Shown piece after piece: positions 33,897 to 43,160 of a stretch of 63,028 nucleotides of DNA. The translations under genes and the position numbers were made by a program. A model generated the notes under the pieces. It made no database searches and had not been told where the DNA came from. It was given only the letters and a program-made list of their open reading frames with translations. The stretch is taken from contig CAYOPZ010000018.1 in assembly GCA_964406005.1 (NCBI GenBank), forward strand, positions 1-63,028, written 5' to 3'. Origin of the DNA: CAYOPZ01 sp964406005. GTDB taxonomy: Bacteria > Bacteroidota > Bacteroidia > Bacteroidales > SM23-62. Position 1 is the first letter of the stretch. Each line of letters opens with the position of its first letter.

Positions 33897-36221
33897 TTGC
33901 ACCTCCCCGCGATTCATACCCAAGGCTTCAGGATGCCGGCCGTCCTGGCAGGTATTGTGGCCCTCCTGATGGCTTCATGCAGCAGCACCAGACATGTGCC
34001 CGAAGACCGTTACCTGCTCGGAAAATACAGGCTGAAGGCGGACGACCCCGATGTACACGTCAGGGAAATGGATTCCTACATAAGGCCCCGGCCCAACAAG
34101 AAGGTCCTTGGCGTCAGGTTTTATCTCGGCCTGTACAACCTGTCCGGGGAAAAGGACAACGGGCTTAACCGCTGGCTGAGGAAGATCGGGGAAGAACCCG
34201 TTCTGTACGATCCCTACGAGGCAGAAAGGAACAATAAACAGCTCGGGCTCTATATGCGGAACAGGGGGTATTACCATGCCAGGGTCGGCGATACGGTTAC
34301 TTTCAGGCGCCGCAAGGCACGTGTTTCCTATGAAATCAATGCAGGGGAACCTTACAGGATAAGGTCAGTGCGTTATCATCTTGAAGATACCACGCTCCGG
34401 TCGCTCATCCTGCCCGATTCCGTCAATTCATTGATCGTTCCCGGAGACCTGCTGGATGTGGACCGGATGCAGGAGGAAAGGGACCGGATCGAAAAAAGGC
34501 TCAGGAGGCGGGGGTATTACAGGTTCAACAAGGACTATATATATTATGAAGTGGACAGTTCACTGAATTCCGGACAGGTCGATCTGACAATCGGGGTCCG
34601 GAAGTATATCCTGCCCACCGGTGACGGCTATTATAATGTCGTCCCGCACCGCAAATACAGGGTGGAGAAGGTGTACATCTATCCCGGGTACGACCCCCAG
34701 CAGGCCATGGAGGATAACCAGGCCTATCTCGAAAGACTTAACCGGCTTGAGTACAAGGGGTACGATTTCCTTTTCGAGGGGGATCTGAAGGCCAATCCGG
34801 GCATCGTTTCCCAGTCGGTATACATCATCCCGGGCGAGCTGTACGATTACGAAATGGTAGAACAGAGCCATAAGCACCTTTCCTCCCTCAGGATATACAA
34901 ACTTGTGAACATTGTATTCGAGGAGGAGAATCCGTCGGACCCTTATATCCGGGATGATTATCCCCTGAACTGTCACATACAGCTGAGCCCGGCCACACTG
35001 CAATCCTATGCCGTGGAACTCGAAGGGACCAACTCGTCCGGAAACATAGGAATGGGAGGAAATCTGAGCTATCAGCACAGGAACCTTTTCGGCGGTGCCG
35101 AAAATTTTCAGTTCAGGGTTTCCGGAGCCGTCGAGACCATACGCGAGGTCAAGGAAACGGGCTATGGCAATATGATAGAGCTGGGTACAGAAGCCAGGAT
35201 AAACCTGCCCACCTTTTTGCTTCCGTTCAGAACGGAACAATTCATCAGGAAGTTCAATCCCAAGACAAATACTTCCATATCCTACAATTACCAGCGAAGG
35301 CCGGATTATACGCGATCCGTATTCAACACCACCTTCGGGTATAACTGGCAGGGGAACGACTATACCACACATATTGTCAACCCCCTTCAGTTGAACTTCG
35401 TGAAGATGATCGATGTCTCCCGGGACTTTGTCGACAGCATCCGTGCCACCTATCTGAAGCACAGTTTTGAGGACAGGCTCATACTCGGCATATCCTACAG
35501 CTGGATCTATTCCAACCAGGATATACAGAAAGCCAGGGATTTTATTTACCTGCGCACCCATTTCGAATCGACGGGCCTGCTCCTCTCGGGCATTGCAAAC
35601 ATTGCAAACCGGGAGCAGGATTCCCTCGGGAGGTACAAGCTGCTTGGAAACGAATTTGCACAGTACCTGAAAGGAGAGGTGGAATTCAGGTATTTCAATT
35701 TCCTCAGTGAGAACAGCAGTGTCGTATACCGGTTTTTTGGCGGGATCGCATACCCCTATGGCAATTCCGTGGCCATCCCTTACGAGAAGCAGTTCTTCTC
35801 CGGGGGGGCGAACGGGATCAGGGCCTGGCAGGTGAGAAATCTTGGCCCGGGGTCCTACAGCGGTACGGTCAGCCGCTACCCCAATACGACTGCGGACATA
35901 AAGCTGGAAGCCAACATGGAATACCGTTTCAAGCTGTTCTGGCTGCTGGAGGGTGCGCTGTTTGTCGATGCGGGGAACATCTGGTCCCTTACCCCTGAAG
36001 ACGAAAGGGAAGGAGCGGAATTCGCCCTGAACAGTTTTTACAGGGATATTGCGGTGGGCACGGGACTGGGACTGCGGATGGACTTTTCCTATTTTATATT
36101 TCGCCTTGACCTGGGCTTTAAGACCCGTGATCCTTCGGCCGCAGAAGGGGAGCGCTGGATCCCCCTTCAGGAATCCTTATTATCGCCGCAGTTCAATCTC
36201 GCCATAGGATACCCTTTTTAA
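33897..36221 (+). CDS. TamL-like Omp85 lipoprotein (BamA/TamA-family barrel)
   Basis: A 774-residue exported barrel protein. A hydrophobic stretch ends in LLMASCSSTRHVPEDRYLLG, a lipobox with the cysteine followed by serines, typical of TamL, the Bacteroidota lipoprotein counterpart of TamA. Periplasmic POTRA-like repeats follow (about 40-360, including RNRGYYHARVGDTV and RLRRRGYYRFNKDYIYYEV). The barrel begins near residue 370 and contains FFSGGANGIRAWQVRNLGPG, the conserved lid-loop region, with the last strand LSPQFNLAIGYPF. The start may be TTG at 33897, giving a basic leader, or ATG at 33933, which leaves the signal without positive charge. It probably works with TamB in envelope assembly. 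Confidence 0.87.
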   Translation: MHLPAIHTQGFRMPAVLAGIVALLMASCSSTRHVPEDRYLLGKYRLKADDPDVHVREMDSYIRPRPNKKVLGVRFYLGLYNLSGEKDNGLNRWLRKIGEEPVLYDPYEAERNNKQLGLYMRNRGYYHARVGDTVTFRRRKARVSYEINAGEPYRIRSVRYHLEDTTLRSLILPDSVNSLIVPGDLLDVDRMQEERDRIEKRLRRRGYYRFNKDYIYYEVDSSLNSGQVDLTIGVRKYILPTGDGYYNVVPHRKYRVEKVYIYPGYDPQQAMEDNQAYLERLNRLEYKGYDFLFEGDLKANPGIVSQSVYIIPGELYDYEMVEQSHKHLSSLRIYKLVNIVFEEENPSDPYIRDDYPLNCHIQLSPATLQSYAVELEGTNSSGNIGMGGNLSYQHRNLFGGAENFQFRVSGAVETIREVKETGYGNMIELGTEARINLPTFLLPFRTEQFIRKFNPKTNTSISYNYQRRPDYTRSVFNTTFGYNWQGNDYTTHIVNPLQLNFVKMIDVSRDFVDSIRATYLKHSFEDRLILGISYSWIYSNQDIQKARDFIYLRTHFESTGLLLSGIANIANREQDSLGRYKLLGNEFAQYLKGEVEFRYFNFLSENSSVVYRFFGGIAYPYGNSVAIPYEKQFFSGGANGIRAWQVRNLGPGSYSGTVSRYPNTTADIKLEANMEYRFKLFWLLEGALFVDAGNIWSLTPEDEREGAEFALNSFYRDIAVGTGLGLRMDFSYFIFRLDLGFKTRDPSAAEGERWIPLQESLLSPQFNLAIGYPF

Positions 36222-36260
36222 ATAATTCAACTTCTGTTTTTACTTTATGCCCGAACTTAG

Positions 36261-36268
36261 TATTTTTG
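36261..36268 (+). promoter_or_regulatory. -7 box of fbaA
   Basis: TATTTTTG fits TAnnTTTG and lies 51 bases before the ATG at 36320; TTTT 20 bases upstream is a partial -33 box. Confidence 0.55.
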
Positions 36269-36319
36269 CGAATCGTAAACCCAAGGCAAAAAAATATTAA
36301 CACCATAAAAAATCCTCAA

Positions 36320-37399
36320 ATGTCAGCAAAAGTCTTAGATGTAGTACAGGCCGGGGTAGTCACCGGGGAAGATGTACAGAAAGTCTTCCGGAACGCAAAG
36401 GAAAACGGATTTGCCATACCCGCGGTAAACGCCGTAAGCACCAATTCCGTAAACGCAGTGATGGAGGCTGCAAAAACTGTGAACTCTCCTGTGATCATAC
36501 AGTTTTCGAACGGCGGTTCGGCCTTCTGGGCAGGCAAATCACTCGACAATTCGAATCAGCAGGCTTCTGTTGCCGGCGCGACCATCGCCGCCAAGCACAT
36601 TCACCACCTGGCCTCCATTTACGGAGTCCCGGTGATCATACATACCGACCATGCTGCAAAGAAATTGCTTCCCTGGATAGACGGACTGCTTGATGCCGGG
36701 GAAAAACATTTCGAGGTATGGGGGAGGCCCCTCTACAGTTCCCATATGCTTGATCTTTCAGAGGAACCCATCGAGGAAAATATCGAAACATGCAAGAAAT
36801 ACCTTGCAAGGATGAGCAGGATGGGGATGACCCTCGAGATCGAGCTGGGCGTTACCGGGGGTGAAGAAGACGGGGTGGATCATTCCGGCGTTGACAACGC
36901 CAGGCTGTACACCCAGCCGGAGGAAGTGGCATATGCCTACGAGGAACTCGGGAAGATAAGTGACCGTTTCACCATTGCGGCGGCCTTTGGAAACGTACAT
37001 GGCGTTTACAAGCCGGGGAACGTCAAGCTGACCCCGGTAATCCTCCAGAACTCCCAGCGTTACATACAGGAAAAGTACAATACTCCGGAAAAACCCGTCA
37101 ACTTTGTCTTTCACGGGGGGTCCGGCTCAAGCCGGGAGGAGATCCGTGAAGCGGTCAGCTACGGGGTGGTCAAGATGAACATAGACACGGACACGCAATG
37201 GGCCTTCTGGGACGGGGTCAGGGCTTACGAGGCTGCCAACAGGGATTATCTCCAGGGACAGATCGGGAATCCTGAGGGTGCGGACAAGCCCAACAAGAAA
37301 AAATACGATCCGCGGGCCTGGCTTCGTGAAGGGGAAAAGCACGTAGTCGAACGCCTGAAGACCGCTTTTGAGGACCTGAACTGCATTGACCGGAATTAA
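36320..37399 (+). CDS. fbaA: Fructose-bisphosphate aldolase, class II (type A)
   Basis: A 359-residue zinc aldolase that joins or splits fructose 1,6-bisphosphate in glycolysis and gluconeogenesis. The length equals that of Escherichia coli FbaA. Metal and catalytic residues are visible in VPVIIHTDHAAKKLLPW, the flexible loop EIELGVTGGEEDGVDHS, AAAFGNVHGVYKPG and the phosphate site VFHGGSGSS. The ATG at 36320 is used because residues before it do not fit the family and it comes just after an A-rich leader. Confidence 0.96.
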   Translation: MSAKVLDVVQAGVVTGEDVQKVFRNAKENGFAIPAVNAVSTNSVNAVMEAAKTVNSPVIIQFSNGGSAFWAGKSLDNSNQQASVAGATIAAKHIHHLASIYGVPVIIHTDHAAKKLLPWIDGLLDAGEKHFEVWGRPLYSSHMLDLSEEPIEENIETCKKYLARMSRMGMTLEIELGVTGGEEDGVDHSGVDNARLYTQPEEVAYAYEELGKISDRFTIAAAFGNVHGVYKPGNVKLTPVILQNSQRYIQEKYNTPEKPVNFVFHGGSGSSREEIREAVSYGVVKMNIDTDTQWAFWDGVRAYEAANRDYLQGQIGNPEGADKPNKKKYDPRAWLREGEKHVVERLKTAFEDLNCIDRN

Positions 37400-37439
37400 G
37401 CCGGTTGCGAGATTCCCCGGAAATCACCATTAAGGGCAT

Positions 37440-38834
37440 ATGGCAGTTACACCGAATTCAGGAAGAGACAGTTTTACCAGCAGGTTCGGGATCATTGCCG
37501 CCACTGCGGGATCTGCCATAGGCCTTGGCAACATCTGGCGTTTCCCCTATATAGCGGGCGAAAACGGCGGGGGTGCATTCCTTGTCGTATACCTGTTCTG
37601 CATTGCCCTGATAGGCACGCCGGTGATGATGTCGGAATTCCTGATCGGGCGTGGTGCGCAGAAAAACGCAGTCGGCTCGTTCAAGTCCCTGGCCCCCCGC
37701 AGGCCATGGTTCCTTGTGGGGATCCAAGGTGTGGTCTCCGCCTTCATAATCCTCGCATTTTACGCCGTGGTGGCCGGATGGACGCTGGGATACATGATAG
37801 AATCGCTGAGATGGCTTATATTTCCCGGGAAGTTCGGATTCGGGGAAATGTCCACCGCCGAGCTTACGGATTATTTCACCGGCAGCTATGCTGCCTTCCT
37901 GAAGGGGACATGGAAGCCGGTTATCCTGTTCATTGTCATGATGGCCGTGACCGCATGGATAGTGATCTCAGGGATCCGGGAAGGAATAGAAAAATATACA
38001 AAGATCCTGATGCCCTTGCTGCTGGTGCTCCTTACGGTCCTGGTAATACGTTCCGTAACGCTTGAAGGGGCCAGGGAAGGGGTGGCCTTCCTGTTCAACC
38101 CGGATTTCAGCCAGCTCACGCCGGCCAACATCGTCGAAGCCCTGGGTCATGCCTTCTTTTCTCTATCCGTGGGGATGGGGACGCTCATTACCTACGGCTC
38201 GTACATTCCAAAAAAGGAAAACCTGACCACAACGGCGGTCAGCGTGGCCGTTGCCGACACTTTTGTAGCCGTGGTCGCCGGCCTGGCCATATTCCCTGCC
38301 GTTTTCGCTTTCGGCATCAGCCCGGATTCGGGCCCCGGACTGGTCTATATCACAATTCCGGCGATCTTCCAGCAGTTGCCGATCGGGGCATTCTGGGCCA
38401 TGCTTTTTTTCCTGCTTTTATGCCTGGCAGCCCTGACTTCGACAATTTCCGTGCTGGAGGTGGTCGTGGCTTATTTTGCGGAAGAGCTGGGCCTGCACCG
38501 CAGGAAGGCCACATATCTGGCTGCTTTTTCCATAGGCCTGCTGGGCCTCCTGTGCACTATGTCCTGGGGGCCCCTGTCGGGATTTAAAATCGGGGGGAAC
38601 AACATTTTCGACCTGTTCAATGGATCCCCCTCTTTCCTTCTTACTTTCGGAGGATTCTTTATTGTCGTTTTTGTCGGCTGGTTCTATGCCCGGGATAAGC
38701 GCCGGGCGGAAATGTCGAGCGGGGGACGTTACAGGATCAGGCTTTATCCCCTGTTTGTTTTCCTGGTCAGGTTTGTTGTACCACTGGGCATTGCGCTTGT
38801 ATTTCTGAACGCCATCGGACTTATCCGGTTCTGA
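37440..38834 (+). CDS. Sodium-dependent neurotransmitter-symporter (NSS/SNF) family transporter
   Basis: A 464-residue inner-membrane symporter with the LeuT fold. The first helix contains TAGSAIGLGNIWRFPYIAGE, the unwound sodium and substrate site of the family, followed by NGGGAFLVVYLFCIAL. About eleven to twelve helices can be counted; the sixth has AFFSLSVGMGTLITYGSYIP, the other unwound substrate-binding helix. Bacterial members usually carry amino acids. The substrate cannot be told from sequence alone. Confidence 0.93.
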   Translation: MAVTPNSGRDSFTSRFGIIAATAGSAIGLGNIWRFPYIAGENGGGAFLVVYLFCIALIGTPVMMSEFLIGRGAQKNAVGSFKSLAPRRPWFLVGIQGVVSAFIILAFYAVVAGWTLGYMIESLRWLIFPGKFGFGEMSTAELTDYFTGSYAAFLKGTWKPVILFIVMMAVTAWIVISGIREGIEKYTKILMPLLLVLLTVLVIRSVTLEGAREGVAFLFNPDFSQLTPANIVEALGHAFFSLSVGMGTLITYGSYIPKKENLTTTAVSVAVADTFVAVVAGLAIFPAVFAFGISPDSGPGLVYITIPAIFQQLPIGAFWAMLFFLLLCLAALTSTISVLEVVVAYFAEELGLHRRKATYLAAFSIGLLGLLCTMSWGPLSGFKIGGNNIFDLFNGSPSFLLTFGGFFIVVFVGWFYARDKRRAEMSSGGRYRIRLYPLFVFLVRFVVPLGIALVFLNAIGLIRF

Positions 38835-38843
38835 TATATTCAT

Positions 38844-39746
38844 ATGCTGCGAAGATTCCTCAGGGAATACCTTTCCTTTACAAGCGGTGAAAGGAACGGA
38901 TTCCTGGTACTGGTCATTCTTTTGTGGGCTGCGATCCTGCTGAGGATCTTTTTGCCGGTATTCATCCGGCCGGTCCCTCCGGATACGGGGATGCCGGCAA
39001 CGGAGACCGGCCCGCCCGCCGGGGCAGCCCGGGATTCCATACATTATTACCCCTTCGATCCGAATACGGCAGGCTATGACGAACTGGTTTCCCTGGGCAT
39101 ACCCGGGAGGACGGTGCAAATCCTCATTAATTACAGGAATAAGGGAGGAAGGTTCGACAGAAAGGAAGACCTGCTGAAAATTTACGGGATGACCAGGGAG
39201 GATTATACCCTGCTGGAACCCTTTATCGCGATTGAAACGGGGCGTCCGGATCCCGTCCGCAACAGGGTTCCCGGCCTTCCTGCTCCGGCGGGGAATCCCG
39301 GGCCTGTTCGACCCGGCCGGGCAGAACGGGCTGTCCCGGTGACCGAAAGGTTTGACCTGAACCTTGCCGATACCACAGCGCTTAAGTCCGTCCGTGGCAT
39401 AGGACCGGTTTTTGCAGGGCGCATCGTCAAATACCGTGAATTGCTCGGAGGCTTTTATTCCGCGCACCAGCTGAGGGAGGTTTACGGACTTTCCGATGCA
39501 CAGTTCGATGAACTTACAAGATGCACTTATGCGGACCCCGGCGGATTGCGGCCGATGGACCTTAACAGGGTTGAAAAATCCGTACTGTCCATGCATCCCT
39601 ACCTCGACCCCTACCAGGCTGCTTCATTGATCTCTTACCGCAACACAATGGGGGCTTTCCGGGATTTAAGTGAAATATCCGAGAACCATCTCCTTCCCCC
39701 GGACGTATTCATAAGGATACTTCCGTACCTGGAAATTTCCAGATGA
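38844..39746 (+). CDS. Helix-hairpin-helix (ComEA-like) membrane-anchored protein
   Basis: A 300-residue protein with one N-terminal membrane helix (about 20-40, FLVLVILLWAAILLRIF) followed by a proline-rich spacer and two or three helix-hairpin-helix repeats: VSLGIPGRTVQILINYRNKG, KSVRGIGPVFAGRIVKYREL, and a third diverged copy near the end. This layout resembles ComEA, which binds incoming DNA during transformation, and would put the domains in the periplasm. Such proteins are common in Bacteroidota. A link to the ComEC at 3265 is inference. Confidence 0.83.
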   Translation: MLRRFLREYLSFTSGERNGFLVLVILLWAAILLRIFLPVFIRPVPPDTGMPATETGPPAGAARDSIHYYPFDPNTAGYDELVSLGIPGRTVQILINYRNKGGRFDRKEDLLKIYGMTREDYTLLEPFIAIETGRPDPVRNRVPGLPAPAGNPGPVRPGRAERAVPVTERFDLNLADTTALKSVRGIGPVFAGRIVKYRELLGGFYSAHQLREVYGLSDAQFDELTRCTYADPGGLRPMDLNRVEKSVLSMHPYLDPYQAASLISYRNTMGAFRDLSEISENHLLPPDVFIRILPYLEISR

Positions 39747-39794
39747 CTTTTTAACTTTTTTTATCATTCCGGGTCTGGATTATGTCCCGGGGAA

Positions 39795-39827
39795 TTTGTA
39801 ATTTGTTAATGAAAATTTATAAATTTG
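39795..39827 (+). promoter_or_regulatory. Promoter of rpsU-xerC-hpf
   Basis: TTTG (39795-39798), a 21-base spacer and TAAATTTG (39820-39827) match the consensus; the rpsU ATG is 22 bases downstream. Confidence 0.72.
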
Positions 39828-39849
39828 CGGCTCAATAAAAAAGCAAGTC

Positions 39850-40041
39850 ATGATTGTTGTTCCGATCAAAGAAGGTGAGAACATTGAGCGCGCTTTAAAA
39901 AAGTTTAAAAGAAAGTTTGAAAAGACAGGCACTATTAAGGAGCTGAGAGGACGGCAGGCATATGTCAAACCCTCTGTAAAAAAACGGCAGGTTAAGAAGC
40001 GTGCAATGTACATTCAGAAATTACAGGACCTGGACCAGTAA
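39850..40041 (+). CDS. rpsU: Small ribosomal subunit protein bS21
   Basis: A 63-residue basic protein of the 30S subunit. The start MIVVPIKEGENIERALKKFK and the basic stretch with KPSVKKRQVKKRA are typical of Bacteroidota bS21, in which the protein takes part in anti-Shine-Dalgarno occlusion. It heads a conserved run rpsU-xerC-hpf. Confidence 0.95.
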   Translation: MIVVPIKEGENIERALKKFKRKFEKTGTIKELRGRQAYVKPSVKKRQVKKRAMYIQKLQDLDQ

Positions 40042-40125
40042 TAAAAACATCAGAACCACAGCTCGTTCCTCCGTTTAATGACCTTGGTATTTTGCCGGTT
40101 TAATAACCGATTCCCTGCAGACTTT

Positions 40126-41013
40126 ATGGATTATAAGAAATCGTTCCTGAATTATCTCCGATTCGAAAAGAGGTATTCGGAACATACCATTGTATCATAC
40201 GCAACAGACCTTGAACAATTCGAAGTTTTCCTCGGTGGCCCCGACGGTCAGGTTGACCTGGCGTCAACCGATTTCAGGGGCGTACGTTCCTGGGTGGTAC
40301 ATATGATGGAATCAGGCCGGTCCGCAAGAACCGTAAACAGGAAAATAAGCACGCTAAAATCATTCTATAAATATTTAATGAGGGAACAGATCATCCGCAG
40401 GAATCCCATGAATAAGGTGCTGAGCCCGAAACCGGATAAAAAGCTGCCCGGTTTCGTGGAAGAGGAGAAGATGAATTTACTGCTCGAGGGGTTCCGGTTC
40501 GGGAATGATTTCAAGGGGATCCGCAACAGGCTCATCATCGAGGTTCTTTATATTACGGGAATGCGGCAATCCGAACTGATCGGCCTTGAGGACAGCAGCA
40601 TAGACCTGCACGAATTGAGCATCCGGGTTACAGGCAAACGCAACAAACAGAGGATCATCCCGTTCGACAGGGCTTACCTTGAAGCATTCCGGGAATATAT
40701 CAGGCTCAGGGAACAGGAGTACCCGGACCGGGGGTATACCTGTTTTTTCATAACCGACAGGGGCCTTCCGATATACCCGAAATTCGTATACAGGGTGGTT
40801 ACCTCCTATCTGAGGCTGGTCACCACCATGGATAAAAGGAGCCCCCATGTGCTGAGACATACTTTTGCCACCCATATGCTGAACCGCGGCGCCGACCTGA
40901 ACGCGATCAAGGAACTGCTGGGCCATGCCAGCCTTTCAGCGACACAGGTCTATACGCACACAACTTTTAAAAAACTCGTTTCTATATATAAACAAGCTCA
41001 TCCAAGGGCATAA
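40126..41013 (+). CDS. xerC: Site-specific tyrosine recombinase XerC/XerD-like
   Basis: A 295-residue tyrosine recombinase. It has a SAM-like N-terminal DNA-binding domain (SEHTIVSYATDLEQFEVFL) and the catalytic domain with arginine in YITGMRQSELIGL, HxxR in HVLRHTFATHML, histidine in LLGHASLSATQ and the nucleophile tyrosine in VYTHTTF. The ATG at 40126 gives the normal length; earlier codons run into rpsU. Position between rpsU and hpf is the chromosomal place of XerC in Bacteroidota, so it acts in chromosome dimer resolution, not in a mobile element. XerC versus XerD is not certain. Confidence 0.9.
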   Translation: MDYKKSFLNYLRFEKRYSEHTIVSYATDLEQFEVFLGGPDGQVDLASTDFRGVRSWVVHMMESGRSARTVNRKISTLKSFYKYLMREQIIRRNPMNKVLSPKPDKKLPGFVEEEKMNLLLEGFRFGNDFKGIRNRLIIEVLYITGMRQSELIGLEDSSIDLHELSIRVTGKRNKQRIIPFDRAYLEAFREYIRLREQEYPDRGYTCFFITDRGLPIYPKFVYRVVTSYLRLVTTMDKRSPHVLRHTFATHMLNRGADLNAIKELLGHASLSATQVYTHTTFKKLVSIYKQAHPRA

Positions 41014-41027
41014 AAAAAGGATCAATT

Positions 41028-41327
41028 ATGGATATCAAGATTCATTCAATCCGGTTCGATGCAGATCAGAAACTGCTGACGTTTATCGATTCGAAAATCA
41101 GAAAGCTGATCCAGTATGACGATGACATAATCGGGGCGGAAGTCTTTCTCCGGCTGGACCGTTCCCAGGACCTGGAAAACAAGGTTGTCGAAATCAGGCT
41201 TTCCATACCCGGAACAGAGCTGTTTGCAAAGAAACAAAGTAAAACATTTGAGGAATCCACAGACCTCTGTGTGGAAGCCCTTAGAAGGCAAATAATCAAG
41301 CGTAAAACAAAACTCCGAAGGGCCTGA
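41028..41327 (+). CDS. hpf: Ribosome hibernation-promoting factor (short HPF)
   Basis: A 99-residue short-type HPF/RaiA protein that binds the 30S decoding site and silences ribosomes in stationary phase. The opening strand MDIKIHSIRFDADQKLLTFI, the YDDDIIGAEVFLRL strand and the basic C-terminal helix RRQIIKRKTKLRRA fit the family. No dimerisation C-terminal domain is present. It lies 14 bases after xerC. Confidence 0.92.
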   Translation: MDIKIHSIRFDADQKLLTFIDSKIRKLIQYDDDIIGAEVFLRLDRSQDLENKVVEIRLSIPGTELFAKKQSKTFEESTDLCVEALRRQIIKRKTKLRRA

Positions 41328-41345
41328 AATAAAGCGGACTTTTTT

Positions 41346-41377
41346 TTTGTGATATAAATAAAATATTTATACATTTG
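41346..41377 (+). promoter_or_regulatory. Promoter of the tRNA-tuf-rpoBC block
   Basis: TTTG (41346-41349), a 20-base spacer and TACATTTG (41370-41377) match the Bacteroidota consensus fully. The first tRNA begins 45 bases downstream. Confidence 0.78.
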
Positions 41378-41422
41378 CGAACCGATTTTCAAGGGTGTTC
41401 CGCACCCTTCGTTCTTTGATGT

Positions 41423-41496
41423 GCCAATGTAGCTCAGCTGGTCAGAGCAGCTGATTTGTAATCAGCAGGTCGGGGGTTCGAGTCCCTTCATTGGCT
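41423..41496 (+). tRNA. tRNA-Thr (anticodon TGT)
   Basis: Acceptor arms GCCAATG and CATTGGC pair fully; the anticodon loop TTTGTAA gives TGT. D-arm AGCTCAGCTGGTCAGAGC and T-loop GTTCGAGTC are normal. It is the first of four tRNAs before tuf. Confidence 0.97.
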
Positions 41497-41505
41497 CTGA
41501 CAATA

Positions 41506-41588
41506 GGGGAGATACCAAAGCGGTCAACTGGGGCAGACTGTAAATCTGCTGGCTGATGCCTTCGTAGGTTCGAATCCTGCTCTCCCCA
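41506..41588 (+). tRNA. tRNA-Tyr (anticodon GTA)
   Basis: Acceptor arms GGGGAGA and TCTCCCC pair; the anticodon loop CTGTAAA gives GTA. A long variable arm is present, as expected for tyrosine tRNA, and the discriminator is A. Confidence 0.97.
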
Positions 41589-41677
41589 CGCGAAAGTGTG
41601 GGTGTGAGAGGGTATCTTACCATCGAGGGCACATCTGTTATTAAATGCTCCGATCCAGCTGCATCCACATTTACCAG

Positions 41678-41750
41678 GCGGGAATAGCTCAGTTGGAAGA
41701 GCACAACCCTTCCAAGGTTGGGGTCGCGAGTTCGAGCCTCGTTTCCCGCT
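41678..41750 (+). tRNA. tRNA-Gly (anticodon TCC)
   Basis: Acceptor arms GCGGGAA and TTCCCGC pair; anticodon stem CAACC/GGTTG encloses CTTCCAA, giving TCC. It lies 89 bases after tRNA-Tyr. Confidence 0.97.
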
Positions 41751-41757
41751 CTGAGCG

Positions 41758-41829
41758 GCCGATGTAGCTCAGGGGTAGAGCGCTTCCTTGGTAAGGAAGA
41801 GGTCACGGGTTCAATTCCCGTCATTGGCT
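41758..41829 (+). tRNA. tRNA-Thr (anticodon GGT)
   Basis: Acceptor arms GCCGATG and CATTGGC pair with one G-T; anticodon stem CTTCC/GGAAG encloses TTGGTAA, giving GGT. It directly precedes tuf. Confidence 0.97.
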
Positions 41830-41885
41830 CTTTTTTCAAGATGAATGATGAAATAAAATATTCAATTTTCTAATATTTAATTGTT

Positions 41886-43073
41886 ATGGCTAAAGAAAAA
41901 TTCGAAAGGACCAAACCGCACGTCAATATTGGTACCATCGGTCACGTTGACCATGGAAAGACCACATTGACTGCTGCCATTACCATGGTACTGAACAAGA
42001 AAGGTCTGGCTAATATCAAGGATTTCGATTCCATTGATAATGCTCCCGAGGAAAAAGAAAGGGGGATCACCATCAATACGGCACATGTTGAGTATGAGAC
42101 GGAAAATCGCCACTATGCACACGTAGACTGCCCGGGACACGCCGACTATGTGAAGAACATGGTTACAGGCGCCGCACAGATGGACGGTGCGATCCTGGTT
42201 GTCGCCGGGACGGACGGCCCCATGCCCCAGACACGGGAGCATATCCTGCTTGCCCGGCAGGTGAACGTTCCCAAAATCGTTGTTTTCCTGAACAAGGTGG
42301 ATATGGTCGACGATCCGGAATTGCTCGAACTTGTCGAAATGGAAGTTCGTGAATTACTCGATTTTTATGAGTTTGACGGGGATAATGCCCCCGTGATTCA
42401 CGGATCTGCCCTTGGCGCCATGAACGGTGAAGCAAAGTGGGAGGAAAAGGTCGTTGAGCTGATGGCTGCGGTGGATGAATATATTCCCGTACCTACCCGC
42501 GATATCGACAAGGCTTTCCTGATGCCGGTCGAAGATATCTTTTCCATTACCGGAAGGGGAACCGTTGCCACGGGAAGGATTGAAACGGGCGTGGTCCTGA
42601 GCGGAGATGAAATGAACCTGATCGGTCTGGGTGCGGAAGGAAAGAAGACGGTCATTACGGGTGTCGAGATGTTCCGCAAGATACTTGACCGCGGTGAAGC
42701 AGGCGATAACGTAGGATTGCTGCTCCGGGGCATTGACAAGAAGGAGATCAAGCGGGGGATGGTGATCGCCAAGCCCGGATCCATTACGCCGCACACCAAG
42801 TTCAAGGCAGGGGTTTATGTACTGAAAAAAGAAGAAGGCGGACGTCATACTCCATTCCACAATAATTACCGTCCACAGTTCTACCTGAGGACTCTTGATG
42901 TTACAGGGGAGATTATTCTTCCCGAGGGACGTGAAATGGTGATGCCGGGTGACAATGTAGAGATCACCGTAAACCTTATCTACCCGGTTGCCATCAACAA
43001 AGGCCTTCGCTTTGCCATCCGTGAAGGAGGCCGCACCGTAGGTGCCGGCCAGGTAACAGAAATTATTGAATAG
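41886..43073 (+). CDS. tuf: Elongation factor Tu
   Basis: A 395-residue GTPase that delivers aminoacyl-tRNA to the ribosome. The P-loop GHVDHGKTTLTAA, switch II DCPGHADYVKNM and base-specific NKVD motifs are all present, followed by beta-barrel domains 2 and 3 ending GRTVGAGQVTEIIE. It is embedded between tRNA genes, so the tRNAs and message are cut from one transcript. Codon use is strongly biased, as expected for a highly expressed gene. Confidence 0.98.
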   Translation: MAKEKFERTKPHVNIGTIGHVDHGKTTLTAAITMVLNKKGLANIKDFDSIDNAPEEKERGITINTAHVEYETENRHYAHVDCPGHADYVKNMVTGAAQMDGAILVVAGTDGPMPQTREHILLARQVNVPKIVVFLNKVDMVDDPELLELVEMEVRELLDFYEFDGDNAPVIHGSALGAMNGEAKWEEKVVELMAAVDEYIPVPTRDIDKAFLMPVEDIFSITGRGTVATGRIETGVVLSGDEMNLIGLGAEGKKTVITGVEMFRKILDRGEAGDNVGLLLRGIDKKEIKRGMVIAKPGSITPHTKFKAGVYVLKKEEGGRHTPFHNNYRPQFYLRTLDVTGEIILPEGREMVMPGDNVEITVNLIYPVAINKGLRFAIREGGRTVGAGQVTEIIE

Positions 43074-43160
43074 TCCATAACAAGATAATTTTCAATAAAT
43101 TGGCCAGGGTTCGGTCCGGCATGCGGTCCGGACTCTTGGTGTGTTTCCACAAAATGGCTT

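Noticed and set aside
34560..35561. Long open frame antisense to the TamL-like gene
   Set aside because: Overlaps a secure coding region and has no family features.
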